Positions 33,349-46,360 of a stretch of DNA of 64,000 bases are shown piece by piece. The notes under the pieces are model-generated. The model worked only from the letters and a program-made list of their open reading frames with translations. It was not told the DNA's origin and did not search any database. The translations under genes were made by a program, and so were the position numbers. Numbering within the stretch: the stretch's first letter is position 1; each line of letters begins with the position of its first letter. Source of the DNA: Chlorocebus sabaeus (Eukaryota; Chordata; Mammalia; Primates; Cercopithecidae). The DNA lies in NCBI RefSeq assembly GCF_047675955.1, contig NW_027328074.1, positions 1 through 64,000 on the forward strand, written 5' to 3'.

Positions 33349-36300
33349 CCGGTGAAACCCGTTTTGAGCCAGTCTGGTCCGGTTTAAGCCGGACTGGTCG
33401 AGTCTGAGCTGGTGAACGCCGGTTTGAGGCGGTCTGTTCCAGTTTGATCTGGTTTAAGCGGGTATGGTCCGCTGTGATCCGGTTGAGCCGGTCTGGTCCG
33501 TTTTGATCCGGTTTGAGCCAGTCTGCTCCGGTTTGATCTGGTTTGAGCCGGTCAATATCGGTTTGAGTCCGGTTTGAGCCGGACAAACCCGGATTTAGCG
33601 GGTCTAGCCGGTCTGTTCCGGATTGATGCCTTTTGAGCCGGTCTGGTCTGGTTTGAGCCAGTCCAAACCGGATTGAACCGGTCTGGTCTGGTTTGAGCCA
33701 GTCAAAACCGGTTTGAGCCTTGAAAAACCGGTTTCAGCCGGTTTGGTGTAGTTTGAGCAGATGAAAACCGGTTTGAGCTGGTCAAAACCGTTCTCAGCTG
33801 ATCTGGACTGGTTTGAGTCAGTCTGGTCTGGTTTGAGCCGGTCAAAACCAGTTCGAGCCGGTTTGGTCTGCTTGAAGTCAGTCAAAACCGATTCGAGACT
33901 GTCTGAGCTGGTCTCGAACGGTTTGATCCGGTCTACTCAGGTCAAACCCGGTTTGAGCCAATGAAAACCGGTTTTTGCCAGTCTGGAGTGGTTTGATCCG
34001 GTCAAAACCGGTGTCAGGCGGTCAAAACCGGATTGACCCAGTGAAAACCGGTTTGAACCGGTCTGGTCTGGTTTGAGCTGTTCAAAACCGGTTTGAGCCG
34101 GTCTGGCCCGATTTTAGCCGGTCCAGGCCTGTCTGGTCCGGTTTGATCTGGTGTGAACCGGTCTGGTCCATATTGATCTGGTGTCATCTGGTCAAAACCA
34201 TTTTGAGCTGGTCTAGTCCGGTTTGATCCGGTCTGGTCTGGTTTGAGCCGGTCTGGTCCGGTTTGAGCCGGTCTGGTCTGGTTTCAGCCGGTCAAAACCG
34301 GTTTGTGCCCCGGTTTTAGCCGGCCTGGGCCGGTCTGGTCCGGTTTGATCCGGTCTCATCCGGTCAAAATCGGTTTCAGCCGGTCAAAACCGGTTTGAGC
34401 CCGTCAAACCCGGCTCAAGCCGTTCCAAACCGGTTTGAGCCAGACAAAACCGGATTGAACCGGTCTGATCTGGTTTGATCCGGTTTGAACCGGTGTCATC
34501 CGGTCAAAACCGGTTTTAGCTGGTCTGGTCCGGTTTGAGCCGGTCTGGTCTGGTTTGAGGCGGTCAAAACCGGCTCAAGCCATTCAAAACCGTTTTGAGC
34601 CGGTGTGGTCTGGTTTGAGCCGGTCAAAACAGGTTTCTGGCCCAGTTTTAGGTGGTCTGGGCCGGTCTGGTCTGGTTTTATCCGATTTTAGCCGCTCTGG
34701 GCTGGTCTGATTCGGTTTGATCCTATCTCATCCGGTCAAAACCAGTTTCAGCCTGTTTCAGCCGGGTTGGTGTGGTTTGAGCATGTCAAAACCGGTTTGA
34801 GCCGGTCAAAACCAGATTGAGCCAGTCTGGTCCAGTTTGAGCCGGTCTGGTCTGATTTGAGCCGGTCAAAACCGGCTCAGGTCGGTCAAAACTGGTTTTA
34901 GCCAGTCTGGTTTTGTTTGAACCCGTCAAAACCGGTTTGTGGCCCAGTTTTCGGCAATCTGTGCTGGTCTGTTCCTGTTTGATCCGATTTTAGCCGGTCT
35001 GGGTGGGTCTGATTCGGTTTGATCCGGTCTCATCTGGTCAAAACCGGTTTTAGCCGGTCAAAACCGGTTTCAGCCGGTCTGGTGTGGTTTGAGCAGGTCA
35101 AAACCGGTTTGAACCTTTCTGGTCTGGTTTGAGCCGGTCTGGTTTGATTTGAGCCGGTCAAAACTGTTTCAAGCTGGTCAAAACCGGTTTGAGCCGGTTT
35201 GATCTGGTTGAAGCCAGTGAAAACGAATTTGCGCCTGTCTGAGCTGGTCTGGTCTGGTTTGATCTGGTCTAATCAGGTCAAAGGTGGTTTGAGCCAGTGA
35301 AAACCGTATTTAGCCGGTCTGGAGTGGTTTGAGCCAGTCAAAACCGGTGTCAGCTGGTCAAAATCGGATTGAGCCAGTCAAAACCGGTTTGAACCGGTCT
35401 GGTCTGGTTTGAGCCTGTCAAAACCGGTTTGAGCCGGTCTGGCCCCGTTTTAGCCTTTCTGCGCCTGTCTGGTCCGGTTTGATCCCGTGTGTGCCGGTCT
35501 GGTCTGGTTTGATCCTGTGTCATCCGGTCTAAACCGCTTTGAGCCGGTCTCCTCCAGTTGGAGCTGGTCTGGTCTGGTTTGAGCCGATCAAAAACGGCTC
35601 AGGTTGGTCAAAAGCGGTTTGAGCCTGATTGGTCTGGTTTGAGCTGGTCAAAAAAGGTTTGAGCTGGTTTTGCCCGGTTTTAGGAATTCGGGAACGATCT
35701 GGTCCGGTTTGATATGGTTTTAGGTGGTCTGAACCCGTCTGGTCCGGTTTGATACGGTCTCATCTGGTCAAAATTGGTTTCAGCCGGTCAAAACTGGTGT
35801 GAGCCGGTCAGGTGTGGTTGGAGCCAGTCAAAATCGGTTTGAGCCGGTCAAAACCGGTTCAAGCCGTTCAAAACCTGTTTGAGCCGGTGAAAACCGTACT
35901 GAAACGGTCTGGTCTGGTTTGAGCTGGTCAAAACCGGTTTGAGCCGGTCAAAACCGGTTTGAGCTGGTCTGGTCTGGTTTGAGCCGGTCTGGTCTGGTTT
36001 GAGCCGGTCAAAAGCGGCTCAGGTCGGTCAAAACCGGTTTGATCCGGTCTGGTCTGTTTTGAACCGGTCACAACCGGTTTGTGGCCCAGTTTTAGGCGGT
36101 CTGGGCCGGTCTGGTCTGGTTTGATCCGAATTTAGCCGGTCTGGGCCTGTCTGTTTCGGTTTGATCCGGTCTCATCCGATCAAAACCGCTTTTAGCCGGT
36201 CAAAACCGGTTTCAGCCGGTCTGCCGTGGTTTGAGCAGGTCAAAACTGGTTTGAGCCGGTCAAAACCGGTTAGAGACCTTCAAAACCGGTTTGATCCAGT

Positions 36301-38275
36301 CAAAACTGGATAGAACCGGTCTGGTCTGGTTTGAGCCGGTAAAAACCAGTTTGATCCGGTCTGCTCTGGTTTTATACTGTATCATCTGGTCAAAACCGAT
36401 TTGAGCCAATCTGGTCTGGTTTGAGCCGGTCAAAACCGGTTTGAGACGGTCTGCTCTGGTTTGAGTCAGTCTGGTCTAGTTTGAGCTGGTCTGGTCTGGT
36501 TTGAGTCTGTCTAATCAGGTCAAACCGGTTTGAGCTGGTGAAAACTGGATCGAGCCAGTCAAAACCTGTTTGAACCGGTCTGGTCTGGTTTGAGCTGGTC
36601 AAAACCGGTTTGACCCAGTCAAAAGCATTTTGAGCCGGTCTGGTCTGGTTTGAGCCAGTCTGGTCTGGTTTGAGCTGGTCAAAACCGGCTCAGGTCCGTC
36701 AAAACCGTTTTGAGCTGGTCTGGTCTGGTTTGAACCCATCAAAACCGTTTTGTGGCCCAGTTTTAGGCGGCCTGGGCCGGTCTGGTCCGGTTTGATCCGA
36801 TTTTAGCCGGTCTGGGCCTGTCTGATTCGGTTTGATACGGTCTCATCCGGTGAAAAACTGTTTCAGCCGGTCTGGTCTGGTTTGAGCCGGTCAAAACTGG
36901 TTCGAGCCAGTCAAAACCGGTTTGAGCCGGTTTGGTGTGTTTCAAGCCACTCAAAACCGATTCGAGCCTGTCTGAGCCAGTCTGGTCCGGTTTGATCCGG
37001 TCTAATCAGGTCAAATCTGGTACGAGCTGGTGAAAACCGGTTTTAGCCAGTCTGGAGTGGTTGGAGCAGGTAAAAACCGGTTTGAGCCGGTCAATACCGG
37101 ACTGATCCAGTCAAAACCGGTTTGAACCGGTCTGGCCTGGTTTGAGCCAGTCTGGTCTGGTTTGAGCCGGTCAAAACCTGATTGAGCCGGTTTCGACCAG
37201 TTTTAGCCTGTCTAGGCCGGTCTGGTTCGGTTTGAGCCAGTTAGAGCCGGTTTGTGCTAGTCTGGTCCGGTATGATCTGGTTTGATAAGGTCTGGTCCGG
37301 TTTGATCTGGTCTAATCCGGTCAAAATCGGTTTGAACCTGTCAGGTCTGGTTTGAGCCGGTCAAAACCGGTTTGAGGCGGTCTGGTCTGCTTAAAGCCGA
37401 TCAAAATGGGTTTGAGCCATTTTGGCCCGGTTTTAGGTGGTCTGGGCCGGTCTGGTCCGGTTTGATACGGTTTTAGCCGGTCTGGGCTCGTCTGATCCGG
37501 TTTGATCCGGTCTCATCCGGTCAATATCGGTTTCAACCGGTCAAAACCGGTTGGAGCCGGTCTGGTGTGGTTAGAGCCGGTCAATACCGGTTCGAGCCGT
37601 TCAAAAGCGGTTGAAGCCGGTCAAAACCGGATTGAACCGGTCTGGTCTGGTTTTGAGCCGGTCAAAACCAATTTGAGCCGGTCTGGTCTAGTTTGAGCCG
37701 GTCTGGTCTGGTTTGAGCCGGACAAAACTGTCTCAGGCCGTCCAAACCGGTTTCAGCCGTTCTGGTCTTGTTTGAGCCGGTCAAAACCGGTTTGTGGCCC
37801 GGTTTTAGCCGGTCTGGCCTAGTGTGGTCCAATTTGCTCCGGCTTCAGCTGTTCTGGGACGGTCTGGTGCAGTTTCATCCGGTTTGAGCCAATCTGGTCC
37901 AGTTTTATCCTGTCTCATCCGGTCAAAACCGGTTTGAACCAGTCTCTTCTGGTTTAACCGGTCAAAACCGGTTTGAGACAGTCTGGTCTGGTTTGAGCAG
38001 GTCTGGTCTGGTTTGAGCCTGTCAAAATCTGAGCCGGTTTGGCACGGTTTTAGTCGGTCTGGGACGGTCTGGTCCGGTTTTCTCCGGTTTGAGCCGGTCT
38101 GGTCTGGTTTGAGCCGGTCAAAATAGGTCTGAGCCGGTTTGGTCCGGTTTTAGTCGGTCTGGGCCGGTCTGGTCTGGTTCAATCCGGTTTTAGCTGGTCT
38201 GGAACCATCTGGTGCGGTTTGATCCTGTCTCATCCGGTCAAAATCTGTTTCATCCGGTAAAAAATGGTTTGAGCC

Positions 38276-38459
38276 GGTCAGGTGTGGTTTCAGCTGGTCA
38301 AAATCGGTTTGAGCTGCTCTGGTCTGGTTCGAGCCGGTCAAAACCGGTTTGTGGCCCGGTTTTAGCCGGTCAGGTGTGGTTTGAGCTGGTCAAAATCGGT
38401 TTGAGCTGCTCTGGTCTGGTTCGAGCCGGTCAAAACCGGTTTGTGGCCCGGTTTTAGCT
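38276..38459. repeat. 92-bp near-perfect direct duplication
   Basis: A 92-bp segment with GGTCAGGTGTGGTTT, AAAATCGGTTTGAGCTGCTC, GGTTCGAGCC and TTTGTGGCCCGG is present twice back to back (about 38,276-38,367 and 38,368-38,459). I see one clear mismatch (CAGCTGG against GAGCTGG). The unit is not a multiple of 10 bp. The near identity marks a very recent local slippage or exchange event. Confidence 0.8.
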
Positions 38460-41400
38460 GGTCTGGCCCGGTCTGGACCGGTTTGCTCCGGCTTCATCTT
38501 CTCTGGGCCAGTCTTGTGCGGTTTCATCCCGTGTGAGCCGGTCTCATCCGGTTTTATCCTGTCTCATCCGGTCAAAACTGGTTTGAGCCAGTCTGGTCTG
38601 GTTTGAGCTGGTCAAAACCGGTATGATTCGGTCTGGTCTGGTTTTAGCCGGTCTGGTCTGGTTTGAGCCGGTCAAAACCGGCTTGAGCCAGTCTGGTCTG
38701 GTTTGAGCCTGTCAAAACCGGCTCAGGTCGGTCAAAACCTGTTTGAGCCAGTCTGGTCTGGTTTGAACTGGTCAAAACCTGTTTGTGGCCCAGTTTTAGG
38801 CGGTCTGGGCCGGTCTGATTCGGTGTGAAGAGGTCTCATCCGGTCAAAAACGGTTTTAGCCCGTCTTGTGTGGGTTCAGCAGGTGAAAACTGGTTTGAGC
38901 CGGTCAAAATCGGTTTAAGCCGGTTTGCTCTGGTTTGAGCTGGTCTGGACTGGTTTGAGCCGGTCAAAATGTGTTCGAGCCGTTCAAAACCGGTTTGAGC
39001 CGGTTTGGTCAGGTTGAAACCAGTCAAAACCGATTCGAGCCTGTCTGAGCCAGTCTGGTCCGGTTTGATCCGGTGTGAGACGGTCTGGTCCGGTTCGATC
39101 CGGTGTCTTCCGGTCAAAACCGGTTTGAGCCGGTCTGGTACGGTTTGAACCGGACTGGTCTGGTTTGAGCCGGTCAAAACCGGTTTGAGCCGGTCTGGTC
39201 TGGTTTGAGCCGGTCAAAATAGGTTAGAGCCGGTTTGGCCCGGTTTTAGGTGGTCTGGGCTGTTCTGGTCCAGTTTGATCAGGTTTTAGCTGGTCTGGGC
39301 CCGTCTGGTCCGATTTGATCTTGTCTCATAGGGTCAAAATCGGTTTCAGCCGGTCTAAACCAATGTGAGCCGGTCTGGTGTGGTTTTAGCCAGTCAAAAC
39401 CGTTTTGAGCTGGTCAAAACCGGTTCGAGCCGTTCAAAACAGGTTTGAGCCTGTCAAAACCAGATTGAAACGGTCTGGTCTGGTTTGAGCCAGTCAAAAC
39501 CGCTTTGAGCCGGTCAAAACCGGTTTGAGCTGTCGTGGTCTGGTTGGAGCCGATCTGGTCTGGTCTAAGCCGGTCAAAACCGGCTCAGGTTGGTCAAAAC
39601 CGGTTTGAGCCGGTCTGGTCTAGTTTGAAACGGTCAAAACCGGTTTTTGGCCCAGTTTTAGGCGGTCTGGGCCGGTCTGGTACTGTTTGATCTGATTTTA
39701 GCCGGTCTGTGTTGTTCTGATTCGGTTTAATCAGGTCTCATCCGGTCAAAACCGGTTTTAGCCGTTCAAAACCGGTTTCAGCCTGTCTTGTGTGGTTTGA
39801 GCAGGTGAAAACCGGTTTGAGCCGTTCAAAACCGGTTTAAGACGGTTTGCTCTGGTTTGAGCTGCTCTGGTCTGGTTTGAGCCGGTCAAAACAGGTTTGA
39901 GCCGGTTTGGTCTGGTTGAAACCAGTCAAAACCGATTCGAGCCTGTCTGAGCCAGTCTGGTCCCGTTTGATCTGGTGTGAGCCGGTCTGGTCCAGTTTGA
40001 TCCGGTGTCTTCCGGTCAAAATCAGTTTGAGCTGGTCTGGTCTGGTTGGAACCGTTCTGGTCTGGTTTGAGCTGGTCAAAACCGGTTTGAGCCTGTCTGG
40101 TCTGGTTTGAGCCGGTCAAAATAGGTTAGAGCCGGTTTGGCCCGGTTTTAGGTGGTCTGGGCTGTTCTGGTCCGGTTTGATCAGCTTTTAGCCGTTCTGG
40201 CCCCGTCTGGTCCGATTTGATCTTGTCTCATAAGGTCAAAATCGGTTTCAACCGGTCTAAACCAGTTTGAGCCGGTCTGGTGTGGTTCGAGCAGTTCAAA
40301 ACCGGTTTGACCTGGTCTGGTCTGGTTTCAGCCGGACTCGTATGGTTTGAGCCGGTCAAGACCCGCTCAGGTCGGTCAAAACCGGTTTGAGCCGCTCTGG
40401 CCTGGTTTCAACTGGTCAAAACCGGTTTGTGGCCCAGTTTTAGGCGATCTGGTGGGTCTGGTCCGGTTTGTTGTGATTTTAGCCGGTCTGGGCCGATCTA
40501 ATTCCGTTTGATCTGGTTTCATCCGGACAAAACCGGTTTTAGCCGTTCTGGTGTGGTTTGAGCAGGTCAAAAGCGGTTTGAGCCGGTCAAAACCGGTTGG
40601 AGCCGGTCTGGTCTGGTTTGAGCCGGTCTCTTCTGGTGTGAGCCGGTCAAATCCGGTTTGAGCCCGTCTGCTCTGGTTTGAGCCGTTCTGTTCTGCATCA
40701 GCCGGTCAAAACCTGATTGAGCTGGTTTGGCCCGGTTTTAGCCTGTCTGGGCCAGTCTGGTTCAGTTTGAGCCAGTTAGAGCTGGTTTGTGCTGCTCTGG
40801 TCCGGTATGATCCGGTTTGATAAGGTCTTGTCCGGTTTGATCCGGTCTAATGTGGTCAAAATCGGTTTGAACCTGTCAGGTCTGGTTTGAGCCGGTCAAA
40901 ACAGGTTCAACCCGGTCTGGACTGGTTTGAGCCGGTCAAAATAAGTTTGAGCCAGTTTGGCATGATTTTAGGCCGTCTGGGCCGGTCTGGTCCGGTTTGA
41001 TCCGTTTTGAGCCGGTCTGGTCTGGTTTGAGACGGTCAAAACAGGTTTGTGGCCCAGTTTTTGGCGTTCTGGGCCGGTCTGGTACTGTTTGATCCGATTT
41101 CAGCCGGTCTGGACCGTTCTGATTCAATTTGATCAGGTCACATTTGGTCAAAACCGGTTTTAGCCGGTCAAAACCGGTTTCAGCCGGTCTTGTGTGGTTT
41201 GAGCAGGTGAAAACCGGTTTGAGCCGGTCAAAACCGGTTCAATCCGGTTTGCTCTGGTTTGAGCTGGTCTGGTCTGGTTTGAGATGGTGAAAACCGGTTC
41301 GAGCCGGTCAAAACCAGGTTGAGCTGCTTCGGTCTGGTTGAAACCAGTCAAAACCGATTCGAGACTTTCTGAGCCAGTCTGGTCCGCTTTGATCCGGTGT

Positions 41401-41999
41401 GAGCCGGTCTGGTCCGGTTTGATCCGATGTCTTCCGGTCAAAATCGGTTTGAGCCGGTCTGGTCCGGTTGGAACCGGTCTGGTCTGGTTTGAGCCGGTCA
41501 AAACCTGTTTGAGCTGGTCTGGTCTGTTTTGAGCCAGTCAAAATAGGTTAAAGCCGGTTTCGCCTGGTTTTAGGTGGTCTGGGCTGTTCTGGTCCGGTTT
41601 GATCAGGTTTTAGCCGGTCTGGGACCGTCTGGTCCGATTGGATCTTGTCTCATAGGGTCAAAATCGGTTTCAGCCGGTCTAAACCAGTTTGAGCCGGTCT
41701 GGTGTGGTTTGAGCTGGTCAAAACCGTTTTGAGCTGGTCAAAACCGGTTCAAGCCGTTCAAAACCGGTTTGAGCCTGTCAAAACCGGATTGAACCGGTCT
41801 GGTCTGGTTTTAGCCGGTCAAAACCGCTTTGAGCGGGTCAAAACTGGTTTGAGCTGGTGTGGTCTGGTTTTAGCCGATCTGGCCTGGTTTAAGCCGGTCA
41901 AAACCGGCTCAGGTCGGTCAAAACCGGATTGAGCCCGTCTGGTCTGGTTTGAGCCATTCTGTTCTGCCTCAGCCAGTGAAAACCTGATTGAGCTGGTTT

Positions 42000-44900
42000 G
42001 GCCCGGTTTGAGCCTGTCTGCGCCAGTCTGGTTCGGTTTGAGCCAGTTAGAGCCGGTTTGTGCTGGTCTGGTCTGGTATGATTCGGTTTGATAAGGTCTG
42101 GCCCGGTTTCATCCGGTCTAATCCGGTCAAAATTGTTATGAGCCTGTCAGGTCTGGTTTGAGCCGGTCAAAACAGTTTCAACCCGGTCTGGACTGGATTG
42201 AGCCGGTCAAAATAAGTTTGAGCCAGTTTGGCACGATTTTAGGCGGTCTGGTCCAGTCTGGTCCGGTTTGATCCGGTTTGAGCTGGTCTGGTCTGGTTTG
42301 AGGTGGTGAAAACCGGTTTGAGGCGGTCTGGTCTGGTTTAACCCGGTCAAAATAGGTTTGAGCCAGTTTGGCCCGGTTTTAGGCGGTCTGGGCCGGTCTG
42401 GTCCGGTTTGATCCGGTTTTAGCTGGTCTGGGCTCGCCTGGTCCGGTTTGATCTGGTCTCAACTGGTCAATATCGGTTTCAACCGGTCAAAACCGGTTTC
42501 AGCCGGTCTGGTCTGGTTTGAGACGGTCTGGTCTGGTTTGAGCCGGTCAAAACCGGCTCAGGTCGGTCAAAACCGGTTTTGAGCCGGTCTGGTCTGGTTT
42601 GAAGCGGTCAAAACCGGTTTGTGGCCCAGTTTTAGGCGGTCTGGGCCGGTCTGGTCCTGTTTGATCCGATTTTAGCCGGTCTGGGCCGTTCTGATTCGGT
42701 TTGATCAGGTCTCATCCAGTCAAAACCGGTTTTAGCTGGTCAAAATCGGTTTCAGCCGGTCTTGTGTGATTTGAGCAGGTGAAAACCGGTTTGAGCCGGT
42801 TTTGTCTGGTTGAAACCAGTCAAAACCGATTCGAGGCTGTCTGAGCCAGTCTGGTCCGGTTTGATCCGGTGTGAGCCGGTCTCGTCCGGTTTGATCCGGT
42901 GTCTTCCGGTCAAAATCGGTTTGAGCCGGTCTGTTCCGGTTGGAACCGGTCTGGTCTGGTTTGAGCCGGTCAAAACCTGTTTGAGCCGGTCTGGTCTCGT
43001 TTGAGCCAGTCAAAATACGTTAGAGCAGGTTTGGCCCGGTTTTAGGTGGTCTGGGATGTTCTGGTCCGGTTTGATCAGGTTTTAGCCGGTCTGGGCCCAT
43101 CTGGTCCTATTTGATCTTGTCTCATAGGGTCAAAATCGGTTTCAGCCGGTCTAAACCAGTTTGAGCCAGTCTGGTGTGGTTTGAGCCGGTCAAAACCGTT
43201 TTCAGCTGGTCAAAACCGGTTCGAGCCGTTCAAAACCGGTTTGAGCCTGTCAAAACCGGATTGAACCGGTCTGGTCTGGTTTGAGCTGGTCAAAACCGCT
43301 TTGAGCGGGTCAAAACCGGTTTGAGCTGTTGCGGTGTGGTTTTAGCTGATCTGGTCTGGTTTAAGCCGGTCAAAACCGGCTCAGGTCGGTCAAAACCAGT
43401 TTGAGCCAGTCTCAACAGTTTTGAACCGGTGAAAACCGGTTTGTGGCCCAGTTTTAGGCGGTCTGGGCCGATCTGGTCTGGTTTGATCCGATTTTAGCCG
43501 GTCTGGGCCGCTCTGGTTCGGTTTGATACGGTCTCATCCGGTCAAAAGCGGTTTCAGCCGGTCTGGTGTGGTTTGAGCAGGTCAAAACCGGTTTGAGCCG
43601 GTCTGGTCTGGTTTCAGCCGGACTCGTCTGGTTTGAGCCGGTCAAAACCCGTTCAGGTTGGTCAAAACCATTTTGAGCCGGTCTGGTCTGGTTTGAACCG
43701 GTCAAAACCGGTTTGTGGCCCGGTTTTTGGCGGTCTGGGCCGGTATGGTACTGTTTGATCCGATTTCAGCCGGTCTGGGCCATTCTGATTTGGTTTGATC
43801 AGGTCTCATCTGGTCAAAACCGGTTTTAGCCGGTCAAAACCGGTTTCAGCCGGTCTTGTGTGGTTTGAGCAGGTGAAAACCGGTTTGAGCCGGTCGAAAC
43901 CGGTTTAATCCGTTTTGCTCTGGTTTGAGCTGCTCTGGTCTGGTTTGAGCCGGTGAAAACCGGTTCGAGCCGGTGAAAACCGGTTGGAGCCGGTCTGGTC
44001 TGGTTTGAGCCGGTCTCTTCTGGTGTGAGCCGGTCAAAACCGGTTTGAGCCCGTCTGCTCTGGTTTGAGCCCTTCTGTTCTGGTTCAGCCGGTGAAAACC
44101 TGATTGAGCTGGTTTTGCCTGGTTTTAGACTGTCTGGGCCGCTCTGGTTCGGTTTGATACGGTCTCATCTGGTCAAATGCGGTTTCAGCCGGTCTGGTGT
44201 GGTTTGAGCAGGTCAAAACCGGTTTGAGCCGGTCTGGTCTGGTTTCAGCCGGACTCGTCTGGTTTGAGCCGGTCAAAACCCGCTCAGGTCGGTCAAAACC
44301 GGTTTGAGCCGGTCTGGCCTGGTTTGAACCGGTCAAAACCGGTTTGTGGCCCTGTTTTAGGCGGTCTGGGGGAGTCTGGTCCAGTTTGTTCTGATTTTTG
44401 CCGGTCTGGGCCGATCTAATTCCGTTTGATCTGGTTTCATCCGGACAAAACCGGTTTTTTAGCCGGTCAAACCGTTTTCAGCCGGTCTGGTGTGGTTTGA
44501 GCAGGTCAAAAGCGGTTTGAGCCGGTCAAAACCGGTTGGAGCCGGTCTGGTCTGGTTTGAGCCGGTCTCTTCTGGTGTGAGCCAGTCAAAACCGGTTTGA
44601 GGCTGTCTGCTCTGGTTTGAGCCATTCTGTTCTGCCTCAGCCAGTGAAAACCTGATTGAGCTGGTTTGGTGCGGTTTTAGCCTGTCTGGGCCAGTCTGGT
44701 TCGGTTTGAGCCAGTTAGAGCCGGTTTGTGCTGGTCTGGTCTGGTATGATTCGGTTTGATAAGGTCTGGCCGGTTTCATCCAGTCTAATCCGGTCAAAAT
44801 CGTTATGAGCCTGTCAGGTCTGGTTTGAGCCGGTCAAAACAGTTTCAACCCGGTCTGGACTGGATTGAGCCGGTCAAAATAAGTTTGAGCCAGTTTGGCA

Positions 44901-46360
44901 CGATTTTAGGCGGTCTGGTCCGGTCTGGTCCAGTTTGATCCGGTTTGAGCTGGTCTGGTCGGTTTGAGATGTTCAAAACCGGTTTGAGGCGGTCTGGTCT
45001 GGTTTAACCCGGTCAGAATAGGTTTGAGCCAGTTTGGCCCGGTTTTAGGCGGTCTGGGCCGGTCTGGTCCGGTTTGATCCGGTTTTAGCCGGTCTGGGCT
45101 CGTCTGGTCCGGTTTGATCTGGTCTCATCCGGTCAATATCGGTTTCAACCGGTCAAAACCGGTTTCAGCTGGTCTGGTCTGGTTTGAGACGTTCTGGTCT
45201 GGTTTGAGCCGGTCAAAACCGGTTTGAGCCGGTCTGGTCTGCTTTGAAGCGGTCAAAAACCGGTTTGTGGCCCAGTTTTAGGTGGTCTGGGCCGGTCCGG
45301 TCCTGTTTGATCTGATTTTAGCCGGTCTGGGCCGTTCTGATTCGGTTTGATCAGGTCTCATCCAGTCAAAACCGGTTTTAGCCGGTCAAAACCGGTTTCA
45401 GCCGGTCTTGTGTGACTTGAGCAGGTGAAAACCGGTTTGAGCCGGTTTTGTCTGGTTGAAACCATTCAAAACCGATTCGAGCCTGTCTGAGCCAGTCTGG
45501 TCCGGTTTGATCCGGTGTGAGCCGGTCTGGTCCGGTTTGATCCGGTGTCTTCCGGTCAAAATCGGTTTGAGCCGGTCTGTTCCCGTTGGAACCGGTCTGG
45601 TCCGGTTTGAGCCTGTCAAAATCTGTTTGAGCCGGTCTGGTCTCGTTTGAGCCGGTCAAAATACGTTAGAGCTGGTTTGGCCCGGTTTTAGGTGGTCTGG
45701 GATGTTCTGGTCCGGTTTGATCAGGTTTTAGCCGGTCTGGGCCCATCTGGTCCTATTTGATCTTGTCTCATAGGGTCAAAATCGGTTTCAGCCGGTCTAA
45801 ACCAGTTTGAGCCAGTCTGGTGTGGTTTGAGCCGGTCAAAACCGTTTTGAGCTGGTCAAAACCGGTTCGAGCCGTTCAAAACCGGTTTGAGCCTGTCAAA
45901 ACCGGATTGAACCGGTCTGGTCTGGTTTGAGCTGGTCAAAACCGCTTTGAGCGGGTCAAAACCGGTTTGAGCTGTTGCGGTGTGGTTTTAGCCGATCTGG
46001 TCTGGTTTAAGCCGGTAAAAACCGGCTCAGGTCAGTCAAAACCAGTTTGAGCCAGTCTCATCAGTTTTGAACCGGTGAAAACCGGTTTGTGGCCAAGTTT
46101 TAGGCGGACTGGGCCGATCTGGTCTGGTTTGATCCGATTTTAGCCGGTCTGGGCCGCTCTGGTTCGGTTTGATACGGTCTCATCCGGTCAAAAGTGGTTT
46201 CAGCCAGTCTGGTGTGGTTTGAGCAGGTCAAAACCGGTTTGAGCTGGTCTGGTCTGGTTTCAGCCGGACTCGTCTGGTTTGAGCTGGTCAAAACCCGTTC
46301 AGGTTGATCAAAACCGTTTTGAGCCGGTCTGGCCTGGTTTGAACCGGTCAAAACCGGTTT
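42000..46360. repeat. Higher-order repeat pair in A4, period about 2.65 kb
   Basis: The stretch 42,000-43,710 matches 44,667-46,360. The offset is 2646 bp over most of the length (for example TAGAGC-GGTTTGGCCCGG at 43,021 and 45,667). By eye, 43,021-43,470 and its partner differ at only about nine of roughly 450 positions, about 98% identity, far closer than neighbouring basic units are to each other. The roughly 0.95 kb between the copies (43,720-44,660) belongs to a different phase of the higher-order unit. Confidence 0.8.

Larger units (their letters stand above)
17230..33640. repeat. Compound A-B-A cassette cluster 1 (three copies)
   Basis: Three related cassettes each carry a specialised left A flank, a B block and a specialised right A flank: about 17,230-22,060, 22,680-29,990 and 29,990-33,640. 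Left-flank landmarks recur in order: TGGCTCGGTTTTAACCGG or its TCAG variant (about 17,970, 23,410, 30,390), GGACTGGTACGTTTTGC (about 18,748, 24,189, 31,113), and CTAACAGCCGGTCTGG (18,927, 24,907, 31,816). Copy 1 lacks about 550 bp present in copy 2 (about 24,215-24,755). Copy 3 lacks about 750 bp corresponding to 22,310-23,060. The right flank of copy 3 is cut short at about 33,630. Confidence 0.8.

Noticed and set aside
35685..35705. Unusual GGAATTCGGG word suggesting a foreign insertion
   Set aside because: It is a short local change in an ordinary GGTTTTAGGCGGTCTGGG word; family A continues in phase on both sides.
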